Origin: JBBKWH01 sp041165345
GTDB taxonomy: Bacteria; Pseudomonadota; Gammaproteobacteria; Pseudomonadales; Moraxellaceae
DNA length: 39,488 nt
Assembly: GCA_041165345.1 (NCBI GenBank)
Contig: JBEANQ010000003.1
Span: 1 to 39,488, forward strand
Direction: 5' to 3'
Below the pieces are notes generated by a model. The model worked only from the letters and a program-made list of their open reading frames with translations. It did not search any database and had not been told where the DNA came from. This document shows positions 23,866 through 32,599 of the stretch, piece by piece (the first letter of the stretch is position 1; each line of letters opens with the position of its first letter). The position numbers were made by a program, and so were the translations under genes.

Positions 23866-23934
23866 GGCTGTGATGATCAGTTGTGGTTGAAATGGTTTTC
23901 TTTTTTGCATTATTTTTTTTGATTGGAGCCTTGC

Positions 23935-25380
23935 ATGTCCCAGATTCAGCCCAGTACCAGCCGTCTGATTGAAATTCCCGAAATGCGCCGCATTCGCCGG
24001 ATGCACTTTGTCGGGATTGGCGGTGCGGGCATGTGTGGGATCGCCGAGGTACTCAAAAACCAAGGTTATGCTATTTCTGGCTCAGACATTAAGGCCAGCA
24101 AAACCACAGCACGCCTAGAGCAAATGGGTGTGCAGGTGTTTATTGGTCATGCGGCCAGCAACATTGATGGCGCTGATGTGTTGGTGGTCTCAACCGCGAT
24201 TGACACCAGCAACCCCGAGATTCAGGCCGCGACCGAACGGCATATTCCGTTGGTGCGCCGTGCCGAAATGTTGGGTGAGCTGATGCGTTATCGGCATGGG
24301 ATTGCGGTGGCGGGGACGCACGGCAAAACCACCACCACCAGCCTGCTGACGTGCATGTTAGACGAAGAAGGCATGGATCCGACCTATGTGATTGGCGGAT
24401 TGCTCAATCGCACCGGCACCAATGCCGCATTGGGTGCCAGCCGCTATTTGGTCGCCGAAGCCGACGAGAGCGACGCATCGTTTTTGTACTTGCAGCCGAT
24501 GGCCGCCATTATTACCAACATTGACGCTGACCATATGGACACCTATGGCGGCAGCTTTGAAAAACTCAAAGACACATTTATTCAGTTTTTGCACAACTTG
24601 CCGTTTTATGGCTTGGTGGTGGTGTGTGGCGATGACGCCGTGGTGCGTGAGCTACTGCCGCGCATTGGTCGTCCGGTGGTGACCTATGGCTTTGAAGAAA
24701 ATAACGATTTGCGTGCTGTAGATGTGCAGCAGCTGGGAATGCAAACGCGCTTTACCGTGCTGCGCAAAGACCGCGAGCCGTTAACCGTGACATTAAGCAT
24801 TCCGGGTTTGCATAATGTACTCAATGCCCTTGCAGCCATTGGTATTGCGACGGATGAAGGCGTCTCTGATGCGGCCATTGCTCGTGCCTTAGAAGGCTTT
24901 ACGGGCGTGGGTCGGCGTTTTCAGATTCAGGGTGAATTTCCCATTGACGGCGGCGTGGTCAAATTGGTGGATGACTACGGCCATCATCCCAAAGAGGTAG
25001 AAGCCACCATCAAGGCGGCGCGTCAAAGCCATCCTGAGCATCGTTTGGTCATGTTGTTTCAACCGCATCGCTATAGTCGCACGCGGGATTGTTTTGAAGA
25101 TTTTGTCGATGTGCTGTCACAAGTCGATGTGTTGTTGCTGTTGGATGTGTATCCTGCGGGCGAAAAACCGATTGTGGGTGCAGACAGCCGCAGCTTGGCA
25201 CGCAGTATTCGCTTGCGCGGTCAGGTCGAACCTATCTTGGTCGAACCGCATGACACCCAACTTGAACCGGTTTTGCGTAGTGTGTTGCGAGCGGGTGATT
25301 TGTTGCTGACCCAAGGGGCTGGCAATGTGGGCACGGTGTCTAACGACTTAGCCCGTCATCAGTTATATATCGGTGCATAA
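23935..25380 (+). CDS. murC: UDP-N-acetylmuramate--L-alanine ligase MurC
   Basis: Adds L-Ala to UDP-MurNAc, the first step of stem-peptide assembly in the cytoplasm. From ATG 23935 it is 481 aa (E. coli, 491). An N-terminal Rossmann motif HFVGIGGAGMCGIAEVL (about 24-40) is followed by the P-loop AGTHGKTTTT (126-135), AEADESDASF, NIDADHMDTY, and the C-terminal DDYGHHPKEVEATI and FQPHRYSRT. A TTG at 23923 is in frame, but GGAG (23925-23928) is correctly placed for ATG 23935. MurD, its usual pathway neighbour, is not encoded in this window. Confidence 0.97.
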   Translation: MSQIQPSTSRLIEIPEMRRIRRMHFVGIGGAGMCGIAEVLKNQGYAISGSDIKASKTTARLEQMGVQVFIGHAASNIDGADVLVVSTAIDTSNPEIQAATERHIPLVRRAEMLGELMRYRHGIAVAGTHGKTTTTSLLTCMLDEEGMDPTYVIGGLLNRTGTNAALGASRYLVAEADESDASFLYLQPMAAIITNIDADHMDTYGGSFEKLKDTFIQFLHNLPFYGLVVVCGDDAVVRELLPRIGRPVVTYGFEENNDLRAVDVQQLGMQTRFTVLRKDREPLTVTLSIPGLHNVLNALAAIGIATDEGVSDAAIARALEGFTGVGRRFQIQGEFPIDGGVVKLVDDYGHHPKEVEATIKAARQSHPEHRLVMLFQPHRYSRTRDCFEDFVDVLSQVDVLLLLDVYPAGEKPIVGADSRSLARSIRLRGQVEPILVEPHDTQLEPVLRSVLRAGDLLLTQGAGNVGTVSNDLARHQLYIGA

Positions 25381-25480
25381 TGCAGCGGTAGCGGCCTTGC
25401 TGTGCGGGTCTGCGTATTGGGCTTGATGTGGTTTTGGTGCAGCCCCTGTGGGCGGTATTTTTTAGGGTTTAACACTGGTT

Positions 25481-26404
25481 ATGGTTGTTATGGATAGCGC
25501 AGCATTTGGCAAGGTGGCGGTACTGTTTGGTGGGCATTCTGCCGAACGAGAAGTATCTTTAAAGAGCGGTCAAGCCGTATTGTCTGCATTGCAAGGTGCG
25601 GGGGTTGATGCACAGGCATTTGACCCCGCAGAGCGGGCATTAAGCGAGCTATCTGCGTTTGATCGTGCCTTTATCGTGCTGCATGGTCGGGGTGGAGAGG
25701 ACGGTCAAATTCAAGGTTTACTGGAATGGATGAACATCCCGTATACCGGTTCGGGTGTGTTGGCATCGGCCTTGGGCATGGACAAAGCGCGTACCAAACA
25801 ATTGTGGATGGGCTGCCAGTTGCCCACCGCAGGGTATCGGTTATTGACCGACCAGACCGACTTTGCCCAAGTCATTAGTGATCTCGGTTTGCCGTTGATC
25901 ATCAAGCCCGTCCACGAAGGCTCTAGCATTGGCATGAGCAAGGTCAACCACGCCAGCGAGCTTGAACCGGCCTACCATGCTGCGCGTCAGCATGATGCCG
26001 TGGTCATGGCCGAGCGTTGGATTACTGGCCGTGAATTCACCATCGTCATGTTGGGTGGTCAAGCCTTACCGGTCATTCGGTTGCAACCGCCTGCCGATGT
26101 CGCGTTCTACGACTATCAGGCCAAGTACCTGCGCAATGACACCACCTATGGTATTCCTAGTGGTTTGTCGGCTGATGACGAAACCACGCTACAAGCCTTG
26201 GCCTTGCGTGCATTTTCGGCAGTGGGCGCAACCGGTTGGGGGCGTATTGACGCCATGCAGGACGAACAAGGCAATTTTTGGCTGTTAGAAGTCAATACCG
26301 TGCCGGGCATGACCGACCATAGTTTAGTGCCCATGGCGGCGCAGGCGACTGGTCTGTCCTTTTCGCAATTGTGCCTGACAATTTTGTCGCAGACGCTCGC
26401 TTAA
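25481..26404 (+). CDS. ddlB: D-alanine--D-alanine ligase
   Basis: ATP-grasp enzyme that makes the D-Ala-D-Ala dipeptide used by MurF. At 307 aa it matches DdlB (306). Motifs are VLFGGHSAEREVSLKSG (about 14-30), LHGRGGEDGQIQGLLE, PYTGSGVLASALGMDK, KPVHEGSSIGMSKV, YDYQAKYL with a Tyr as in D-Ala-D-Ala (not D-Lac) ligases, and LEVNTVPGMTDHSLVPMAA (metal-binding). ATG 25490 (MDSAAF) is an equally plausible start. A 100-bp gap follows murC. ftsQ starts 14 bp after the stop. Confidence 0.97.
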   Translation: MVVMDSAAFGKVAVLFGGHSAEREVSLKSGQAVLSALQGAGVDAQAFDPAERALSELSAFDRAFIVLHGRGGEDGQIQGLLEWMNIPYTGSGVLASALGMDKARTKQLWMGCQLPTAGYRLLTDQTDFAQVISDLGLPLIIKPVHEGSSIGMSKVNHASELEPAYHAARQHDAVVMAERWITGREFTIVMLGGQALPVIRLQPPADVAFYDYQAKYLRNDTTYGIPSGLSADDETTLQALALRAFSAVGATGWGRIDAMQDEQGNFWLLEVNTVPGMTDHSLVPMAAQATGLSFSQLCLTILSQTLA

Positions 26405-26418
26405 GGCAGAGGCTTTTC

Positions 26419-27258
26419 ATGGCTGAACTGCCGCAATCCCTCAGACCTCGTCATGCATCGGCCACTACACCCGCCGAGCAGAACGTGCAGTGGTCACAAC
26501 GTTTGTCTTGGTTGGGCAGTTGGTTGTTGGTCGGATTGTCGCTGCTGCTTTGTATTGCGGGTATTTTTACCTTCATGCAATTCGTGCAACATGCGCCTGC
26601 CGCAAAGGTTCGGGTAGTGGGTGCGGTGACACCGGTTCAGCAGCAGTTACTCCAGACCCGTTTACAGCCGATGGTTCAGCGGGGCTATTTTAGTGCTGAC
26701 CTTGCACAACTGCGTGATGGCGCGTTAATGCTGCCATGGGTGGATCGTGTGGTCGTGACCCGCCATTGGCCGCAAGGCATCGTGGTACGGGCGATTCCAC
26801 GCCATGCCATTGCCCGTTGGGGCAGCGGTCGCTTGCTGAGTGATCGGGGAGATGTGTTTGTTGAGGCGCAGCAAACCGACCGCCGTGATCTGCCATTACT
26901 GCATGGGCCTGTCAGCCAAACGCAAGAAATGATGCAGCAATATCGTCAAATCAACCAATGGTTTGAACCGTTAGGCGTGCATTTGCGCGAGCTGCATCTC
27001 ACCGAGCGAATGACATGGTTTATGCAGTTTGATACCGGTTTGCGTATTATTGTTGACCAAGAGCAAACCCACACCAAATTGCAGCGGTTAAGCCAATTGG
27101 CGCAAACAGGCTTAAAGCCGGTCTGGCCGCACATTGCAGCCGTTGATTTGCGCTATCGCAATGGCATGGCGTTACAGTGGAAAACCGGTCGACCCCCGTT
27201 GGTGCGTTCTGGGCGCTTTATGACGGTCTCTGATGTCGAGACAGCGCGTGAACGTTAG
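26419..27258 (+). CDS. ftsQ: Cell division protein FtsQ
   Basis: Bitopic divisome protein that recruits FtsB/FtsL. From ATG 26419 it is 279 aa (E. coli, 276). It has a cytoplasmic tail of about 30 residues, one membrane helix (about 32-54, WLGSWLLVGLSLLLCIAGIF) and a POTRA domain (about 62-130, AKVRVVGAV ... LPWVDRVVVTRHWPQGIVV). The beta domain then contains ARWGSGRLLSDRGDVF (the usual AxWxxxxLVDxxGxxF) and VDLRYRNGMALQW, matching the family's DhRY.nGhAhrW end. AGAGG lies about 7 bp before the ATG. GTG 26371, overlapping ddlB, is rejected. Confidence 0.95.
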   Translation: MAELPQSLRPRHASATTPAEQNVQWSQRLSWLGSWLLVGLSLLLCIAGIFTFMQFVQHAPAAKVRVVGAVTPVQQQLLQTRLQPMVQRGYFSADLAQLRDGALMLPWVDRVVVTRHWPQGIVVRAIPRHAIARWGSGRLLSDRGDVFVEAQQTDRRDLPLLHGPVSQTQEMMQQYRQINQWFEPLGVHLRELHLTERMTWFMQFDTGLRIIVDQEQTHTKLQRLSQLAQTGLKPVWPHIAAVDLRYRNGMALQWKTGRPPLVRSGRFMTVSDVETARER

Positions 27259-27308
27259 TTTTTATCGACAGCTTGCTGTCCTTTTATTTAGTGTAGTTGG
27301 AATTCGTC

Positions 27309-28580
27309 ATGAGTGATCTTCCACCGTCCATCGTTGCGATCGATATCGGGACGCACAAAGTCTCGGTGCTGGTGGGGCGTGTTCACGCGCCTGACCGTAT
27401 AGAAGTGGTCGGCATGGCTCATGCACCCAATCGGGGCATGAGTAAAGGCGTAATCAAAAATATGGACAAGGTGGTCGCGGCCATTAAAGAAGCCGTTGCC
27501 CAAGCCGAAGACATGGCGGATTGCCGAATTCATACCGCATGGGTGGCGATTCCAAGTCCAGACCTGATGAGCTTTAACGCCACAGGCCGCACGCCTGTCA
27601 TGCACGATACCATTGGCACAACAGAGCTGGTGCGCACCCTTGAAATGGCAAAAAGCAGCCATCTCATGCCCGATTATTATTTAATCAATGCGGTGCAAAT
27701 GGGCGTCGAAATTGACGAACAACGCGAGTGGGTTGAACACCCTATTGGGATGTCTGCCAAACATATTACTGGCCATTATCATTTGATGATGTTGCCCATC
27801 AACACCATGCAAAACCTCGAACGTGCCATGAAAGGTGCGGGCGTAGGCATTGAGCGCATGATCGTCTCTAGCCTTGCGACCGCCGAATCGGCGTTATTGA
27901 CGGATGAGCGTTTATGCGGTGTGTGCCTCATTGACATTGGTGCAGGCACGACCAACGTCTCTGTCTATATGGAAGGCCATTTGATTCTAAGCCACACCAT
28001 CCCCCGTGGTGGCGAGCATGTGACCCGCGACATTGCTGCCGTGTTACAAACCACCATGGAACAAGCCGAAGCCCTTAAAATTCGGCATGGCTGTGTGGAT
28101 CGGGCGGGGGTTAAGCCAGATCAAATGATCCAAGTGGCCGGTATTGGTGCTGCGGCAGGTCTGACCGTGAGCCGTATTGAGCTGGCCGATATTATTACCG
28201 CTCGCTACGAAGAAATTTTTGAAACAGTGCGGCAAGAGCTGGAAAAAAGCGGTGCCATTAACGTATTGCAACATGGTGCCGTGCTGGCTGGAGATGCCAG
28301 CCAAATTGAAGGTGCGGTCACCTTGGCACGGCGGGTGTTGGGGGTCAAAGTCCATTTAGGCAATACCCCCGTCACCGTCGATACCGCCGAAGACCGTCGC
28401 CCACAACTGCGCCGTGCCGTCTACACCACGGCTTGTGGTCTGTTGTTGTATACCCAAAGCGACCAACAACGGATTGCAGATTCTGGCCAAACCGATGTTG
28501 AAGGGGGGCAATCGCTCATTGAGCGCATGGTGCTGGCACCGTGGCACCAGATGGTCGATAAGCTCCGTCAATTGATGTAA
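27309..28580 (+). CDS. ftsA: Cell division protein FtsA
   Basis: Actin-like ATPase that tethers FtsZ to the inner membrane and recruits later divisome proteins. At 423 aa it is normal length (E. coli, 420). Motifs are VAIDIGTHKVSVLVG (phosphate-1), the 1C domain with GMSKGVIKNMDKVVAAIKEA, CLIDIGAGTTNVSVY (phosphate-2) and GGEHVTRDIA. The adenosine motif lies near VLAGDASQIEGAV. The C-terminal amphipathic helix expected for membrane binding is LIERMVLAPWHQMVDKLRQLM, which fits. A TTG at 27297 is in frame, but ATG 27309 begins as FtsA does. A 141-bp gap with strong RNA structure separates it from ftsZ. Confidence 0.97.
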   Translation: MSDLPPSIVAIDIGTHKVSVLVGRVHAPDRIEVVGMAHAPNRGMSKGVIKNMDKVVAAIKEAVAQAEDMADCRIHTAWVAIPSPDLMSFNATGRTPVMHDTIGTTELVRTLEMAKSSHLMPDYYLINAVQMGVEIDEQREWVEHPIGMSAKHITGHYHLMMLPINTMQNLERAMKGAGVGIERMIVSSLATAESALLTDERLCGVCLIDIGAGTTNVSVYMEGHLILSHTIPRGGEHVTRDIAAVLQTTMEQAEALKIRHGCVDRAGVKPDQMIQVAGIGAAAGLTVSRIELADIITARYEEIFETVRQELEKSGAINVLQHGAVLAGDASQIEGAVTLARRVLGVKVHLGNTPVTVDTAEDRRPQLRRAVYTTACGLLLYTQSDQQRIADSGQTDVEGGQSLIERMVLAPWHQMVDKLRQLM

Positions 28581-28599
28581 CGAAAAACCTGTGTTGCAG

Positions 28600-28661
28600 G
28601 GCGGCAAGCAAGCCAATCGGCTTGACAGTCTAAGGCGCTTGCCGCCATTCTCAATCTTTTT
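28600..28661 (+). promoter_or_regulatory. Structured RNA element between ftsA and ftsZ
   Basis: Perfect 10-bp inverted repeat GGCGGCAAGC (28600-28609) and GCTTGCCGCC (28637-28646). It encloses a second hairpin, CAAGCC-AATC-GGCTTG (28609-28624), that shares one base with the outer stem. A T run (28657-28661) follows 10 bases after the outer stem. The element could attenuate read-through from ftsA into ftsZ, stabilise the ftsZ message after processing, or control its translation. It ends 60 bp before the ftsZ start. Confidence 0.6.
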
Positions 28662-28721
28662 GGACACTGGTGGCGCTTGCTCATGTTGATAGCGCGTCAC
28701 CCTATTGGAGAACCTGAGGTC

Positions 28722-29960
28722 ATGTCTGCTTTCATGCTGGTTGATGACGACACTCCCGATGACAACGGACAAGCCCGCTTCACCGTCTTTGGTGTGGGTG
28801 GTGGGGGCAGTAATGCCGTCGACCATATGGTTCGTACGGGCATTAGTGGCGTTAAATTTGTATGTGCCAATACCGACAAACAAGCCCTTGATAAAATGTC
28901 TGCCAGCACCTTGATTCAGCTGGGTGCGCACAGTACTCGTGGCTTAGGCGCGGGCGCTAACCCAGACGTAGGCCGTGCCGCCGCAGAAGAAGAACAAGAA
29001 GCCATTCGCTCTGCGTTGCAAGGCGCAGACATGGTGTTTGTGACTGCGGGCATGGGGGGCGGTACGGGCACGGGTGCAGCGCCTGTCATTGCTGCGCTGG
29101 CCAAAGACATGGGTATTTTGACGGTGGGTGTCGTGACCACACCATTTATGCTGGAAGGCCGTCGCCGCTTAAAATCGGCTGAGCGCGGCATTGCCGAGCT
29201 GGCACAGCATGTGGACTCGTTGATTATTATTCCCAACGAAAAACTGCTCACCGTGTATGGCGACATCTCGATGGTGGACGCCTACAAAAAAGCCGATGAC
29301 GTTTTATTAAACGCCGTGCGCAGTATTTTTGACTTGATCGTCAATCATGGTCGGGTCAACCTCGACTTTGCCGACCTCAAAACCGCCATGAGTGCGCGTG
29401 GCTACGCCATGATGGGTATTGGCAGTGCGCGCGGTGACGACCGTGCGCGTCAAGCCACCGAAATGGCCATTCGTAGCCCGTTGCTGGACAACATTCGCCT
29501 TGAAAACGCCAAAGGTATTTTGGTCAACATCACCGCTGGTGATGACATCAAAACCAGCGAACTACAAATGATTGCCCAAGTGGTCAATCAAATTTCGGAC
29601 ATCGAAGACGGCGAAATCTTCTATGGCACGGTCATTGATCCGGACGCCCGCGACGAACTCCGCGTCACCGTCATTGCGACCGGCCTAACCCGTGATGAAC
29701 ACAGCGCCACAGCGCCTATGCCCAGTGCAGCCCCGCTGCAACGTGCCCATCAACCAGCGCCCGCCATGAGTACCGTACCCGGTACCGCTGCACGCGTCAG
29801 TAGCCCTGTGGCCGCTGCTCCAGTGATGACCGAAGATGATGACGTCCCTGCGATTAGCCGTCGGGGTGGTCCTGCTACAGAAGTGGGCAGCCGTCCAAGT
29901 CCCGAGCGCTCTGGTTCGATGAGCGTTCAAGACTTTTTAAGCAATCAACGCAAACGCTAA
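28722..29960 (+). CDS. ftsZ: Cell division protein FtsZ
   Basis: Tubulin-like GTPase that forms the Z ring. From ATG 28722 it is 412 aa (E. coli, 383). Motifs are FGVGGGGSNAVDHM (about 23-36), the tubulin signature GGGTGTGAA (112-120), TPFMLEGRRRL, the catalytic T7 loop NLDFAD (213-218), and GSARGDDRARQATEMAI. After about residue 320 comes a long Ala/Pro/Ser-rich linker. The end is unusual: EDDDVPAISRRGG is followed by 25 more residues ending SVQDFLSNQRKR, in place of the common DIPAFLRKQ-type terminal peptide. In-frame TTG 28677 is not FtsZ-like; GGAG at 28707-28710 serves ATG 28722. Ended by an intrinsic terminator. Confidence 0.97.
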   Translation: MSAFMLVDDDTPDDNGQARFTVFGVGGGGSNAVDHMVRTGISGVKFVCANTDKQALDKMSASTLIQLGAHSTRGLGAGANPDVGRAAAEEEQEAIRSALQGADMVFVTAGMGGGTGTGAAPVIAALAKDMGILTVGVVTTPFMLEGRRRLKSAERGIAELAQHVDSLIIIPNEKLLTVYGDISMVDAYKKADDVLLNAVRSIFDLIVNHGRVNLDFADLKTAMSARGYAMMGIGSARGDDRARQATEMAIRSPLLDNIRLENAKGILVNITAGDDIKTSELQMIAQVVNQISDIEDGEIFYGTVIDPDARDELRVTVIATGLTRDEHSATAPMPSAAPLQRAHQPAPAMSTVPGTAARVSSPVAAAPVMTEDDDVPAISRRGGPATEVGSRPSPERSGSMSVQDFLSNQRKR

Positions 29961-29982
29961 GCCCTCGTACCGTTCGCAACAG

Positions 29983-30007
29983 ACCCAGTCCTTTGACTGG
30001 GTTTTTT
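29983..30007 (+). terminator. Intrinsic terminator of ftsZ
   Basis: ACCCAGTC (29983-29990) - CTTT - GACTGGGT (29995-30002) followed by TTTTTT (30002-30007), 22 bp after the ftsZ stop. It separates ftsZ from lpxC, which has its own promoter candidate. Confidence 0.92.
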
Positions 30008-30056
30008 GTCAGGGCTGCACCAGATGACATAGACAGTGGTATGACAGTGTTCAAAA

Positions 30057-30065
30057 TGCTAGGAT
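30057..30065 (+). promoter_or_regulatory. Extended -10 promoter candidate for lpxC
   Basis: TGC-TAGGAT (30057-30065) lies 30 bp before the lpxC ATG and after the ftsZ terminator; no good -35 at 17 bp. Its presence fits independent transcription of lpxC. Confidence 0.4.
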
Positions 30066-30094
30066 GCCAAAACGCTGAAATATTCTGAAACATT

Positions 30095-31015
30095 ATGCTC
30101 AAGCAACGTACGATCCAACGCCCGATTCGCGCCACCGGTATTGGTTTGCATAGCGGCCAAAAAGTGTATCTGGGACTGTTACCGCATACCATTGATGGCG
30201 GTATTGTCTTTCGTCGCACCGATTTACAGCCCATGGTGGATGTGCCAGCCTGTGCGTTGCTGGTGCAAGAAACCCTGATGTCCTCTAACCTTGTGCAAGG
30301 TGATGTACGCATTGGCACGGTTGAGCATTTGATGAGTGCGTTAGCGGGTCTTGGCATTGATAATTTAATTGTTGAAGTGAGTGCCGCCGAAATTCCGATT
30401 ATGGATGGCAGTGCCGGTCCATTTATCTTTTTGCTGCAATCGGCAGGGATTGCCGAGCAAGACGCACCCAAGCGGTTTATTCGTATTTTAGCGCCGGTTG
30501 AAACCTGTATTGACGACAAACGGGCGGCATTTCTGCCCCATGATGGCTTTAGCGTTCAGTTCACCATTGATTTTGACCATCCGGCCTTTGCGGCCGAGCA
30601 TCAATCTGCTGAAGTTGATTTTTCGAGCACCTCGTTTGTTGACGAACTCAGCCATGCTCGAACCTTTGGCTTTTTGCGTGATATTGAATATCTACGCGCC
30701 AATAATCTGGCGTTGGGTGGCAGTTTAGACAATGCCATTGTGGTGGATGACCACGGTGTAGTGAATGAAGAAGGGCTACGCTTTGCCGACGAGTTTGTCC
30801 GGCATAAAATGCTCGATGCGATTGGCGATTTATATTTGGTTGGTCACAGCATTATTGGCCGTTTTGAAGGCTATAAATCGGGTCACGCGCTTAATAATCA
30901 GTTATTGCGCACCTTACTCGATCAACCAAACGCTTACGAAATTGTGACTTTTAATGACGAAAACACCTGTCCAATTGCATATTATCAGGCCGATGAGCAG
31001 CTTGTTTTGACCTGA
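30095..31015 (+). CDS. lpxC: UDP-3-O-acyl-GlcNAc deacetylase LpxC
   Basis: Zinc amidase catalysing the committed step of lipid A synthesis. At 306 aa it matches the family (305). It starts MLKQRTIQRPIRATGIGLHSG. Zinc ligands are His78 (VEHLMSAL), His236 and Asp240 (VRHKMLDAIGDL), with the catalytic His263 in KSGHALNN. The hydrophobic-passage region EIPIMDGSAGPF is present. As in many gammaproteobacteria it follows ftsZ. It converges on the dciA-like gene, with a bidirectional terminator between them. Confidence 0.98.
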   Translation: MLKQRTIQRPIRATGIGLHSGQKVYLGLLPHTIDGGIVFRRTDLQPMVDVPACALLVQETLMSSNLVQGDVRIGTVEHLMSALAGLGIDNLIVEVSAAEIPIMDGSAGPFIFLLQSAGIAEQDAPKRFIRILAPVETCIDDKRAAFLPHDGFSVQFTIDFDHPAFAAEHQSAEVDFSSTSFVDELSHARTFGFLRDIEYLRANNLALGGSLDNAIVVDDHGVVNEEGLRFADEFVRHKMLDAIGDLYLVGHSIIGRFEGYKSGHALNNQLLRTLLDQPNAYEIVTFNDENTCPIAYYQADEQLVLT

Positions 31016-31023
31016 TTTTGACT

Positions 31024-31051
31024 AAAAAACAATCAGATGGATTGGTTTTTT
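31024..31051. terminator. Bidirectional terminator between lpxC and dciA
   Basis: AAAAAACAATC (31024-31034) - AGATG - GATTG-G-TTTTTT (31040-31051): a 5-bp stem continued by six A-T pairs after a single bulged G. The A run on one side and T run on the other let it work on both strands, 8 bp after the lpxC stop and downstream of the minus-strand dciA-like gene. Confidence 0.8.
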
Positions 31052-31100
31052 CGCTGATTGGAAGGCTTGCAACGGATGCACAAACACCGTCAACCGTTGG

Positions 31101-31538
31101 TTACTTTTTGCTTGCTATCCGTAACAAGGCTTCGCTAAGCTCAGGATCGTCAAACAGGCCGGCAGTATCTAAAAGCAGTTGTTTGGTATCTGCGGAGAGC
31201 TTGGGCAATGGCGCTTGATACGATTTTCTGGGGGTGGGTGCGGTCTCAACGATTACTTTGAGCCGGTGTAATCCAGAAAAATAATCAAGGGTTTTCATTT
31301 GCTCGACATAATGAGCCTGTAAATAACGCAGCTGGCTGGCTGCGGCATGGTGTTCGGCAGCAATGCACAGCACCCCTTGCTCATAGGAGGCAACTTGCCA
31401 GTTTTCGCCTTGTGGCAAAAGTGGTAATACCAGTTGTCTAATTTTTTTGAGATGTTCAATCTGTTGATTGAGCGATCGCAAACCCTTCGGCAAACGATGT
31501 TGTACATCATCTTTAAGCGGATGTTGAAGTCGTTTCAT
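31101..31538 (-). CDS. DciA-like protein (DUF721)
   Basis: 145-aa protein resembling DciA, the loader/operator of the replicative helicase DnaB in bacteria that lack DnaC/DnaI. The pattern fits DUF721: a helix with IEHLKKIRQLVLPLLP, then NWQVASYEQGVLCIAAEHHAAASQLRYL (W..a......L.v......w...L) and a LHRLKVIVE strand. The C-terminus is a loosely conserved helical tail. Its position between lpxC and an M23 peptidase gene matches the pseudomonad arrangement. The GTG at 31571 is in frame, but ATG 31538 (MKRLQHPL) is more natural; no strong ribosome binding site is visible for either. Confidence 0.75.
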   Translation of the reverse strand: MKRLQHPLKDDVQHRLPKGLRSLNQQIEHLKKIRQLVLPLLPQGENWQVASYEQGVLCIAAEHHAAASQLRYLQAHYVEQMKTLDYFSGLHRLKVIVETAPTPRKSYQAPLPKLSADTKQLLLDTAGLFDDPELSEALLRIASKK

Positions 31539-31629
31539 GACGGTGTGGTAATCCACTGATGGTCTCACCACCTTAAGCGTTCAGTGTGTATTCCTCAAGT
31601 CAGCACTGCCGAATTCATCTGAGGTCAAT

Positions 31630-32436
31630 ATGTCAAATCAACACCGTGTCTTGTGTCTATTGTCTGTAGTGACACTGTTTTCGATGAGTGTGAGTGCGAC
31701 CCCTGTTTTGATGACGGATGCGTCTATCCAGAATGCCGATTTGGCACTTGATACACCCATCCGCCAACTGTGGGATCAACGCGATACCCTGATTCATTCG
31801 CTTGAGCAGTCAGGTTTGGTGGTGCATCAACCGGATGCCGTGGATCATGTGCAAGATGGTATCGGTGGTAACGTCGAGCCAGCGATTGGCGCGCTGGAGT
31901 CCGACTCCATCGAAAACACCATTGCTGACCTGACTCGCCAAGCCGAGCGCCGCCAAAATAGCCTTGATGACATGGCTGATGGCTTGAGTGAACGTCATTA
32001 TCGCGCTTCACCCATGCATGATATGAATTTGGGCGACCTACTGGCGGTCGAGCCTGTCGCCAATGGTAAAATGACCTCTGGATATGGCTATCGCTATATG
32101 GGTGGGCGTGAGTTTCACCCTGGAGTTGATCTTGCTGCGCCTTATGGTTCGCCCATTTATGCGACGGGTTCAGGCGTTGTTGTTTATGCTGGATGGAAAA
32201 ACGGCTATGGCAATTTCATTGAGATTGATCACGGCAATGGTTTTGTGACACGTTATGGTCATTCGTCGCGCCTGATTGTGTCGGTGGGTCAGCAAGTGAG
32301 CAAAAACCAGCAAATTTCGTTGGTAGGTTGTACCGGTCGTTGCACTGGCCCGCATGTGCATTATGAAGTCTTAAAAGATGGCAAGCGCCAAGACCCTGCC
32401 ACCTATTTGGCCTTGGCGCCTCGCCGCGAAGACTAA
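31630..32436 (+). CDS. Secreted M23-family metallopeptidase (LytM domain)
   Basis: Predicted periplasmic peptidoglycan endopeptidase, 268 aa, with a signal peptide (residues 1-23, VLCLLSVVTLFSMSVSA). A helical spacer (about 40-125) precedes the M23 domain (about 140-262). Zinc site: His163 and Asp167 (FHPGVDLAAP), with HxH at His242/His244 (GPHVHYEV) and His211 in RYGHSS, so the enzyme should be active. Two Cys in GCTGRCTGP precede the HxH. Motifs TSGYGYR and VVVYAGWKNGYGN are typical. Members cut stem-peptide cross-links during growth or division; the exact role is unknown. Divergent from dciA, 91 bp apart. Confidence 0.92.
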   Translation: MSNQHRVLCLLSVVTLFSMSVSATPVLMTDASIQNADLALDTPIRQLWDQRDTLIHSLEQSGLVVHQPDAVDHVQDGIGGNVEPAIGALESDSIENTIADLTRQAERRQNSLDDMADGLSERHYRASPMHDMNLGDLLAVEPVANGKMTSGYGYRYMGGREFHPGVDLAAPYGSPIYATGSGVVVYAGWKNGYGNFIEIDHGNGFVTRYGHSSRLIVSVGQQVSKNQQISLVGCTGRCTGPHVHYEVLKDGKRQDPATYLALAPRRED

Positions 32437-32460
32437 TCATGCCTTTGGTGTAACCCTGCC

Positions 32461-32484
32461 ACGCCCAATCTTATGATTGGGCGT
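32461..32484 (+). terminator. Terminator of the M23 peptidase gene
   Basis: Perfect 10-bp stem ACGCCCAATC (32461-32470) - TTAT - GATTGGGCGT (32475-32484), followed by a T-rich stretch (TGTTGTTTG). Confidence 0.8.
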
Positions 32485-32599
32485 TGTTGTTTGTGGGTGA
32501 TGTCACGGTTTTGCTCACCATAAAACACTGGTCAGGTCTTGCGCCAGTCATCTAAATGCTCTATCCAATAACGCAGGATTATTTTGTTGGGGTGATGAG

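Noticed and set aside
29875..30519. Long minus-strand ORF (214 aa) across the ftsZ terminator and lpxC
   Set aside because: It runs antisense through the end of ftsZ, a clear intrinsic terminator and lpxC; composition looks random.
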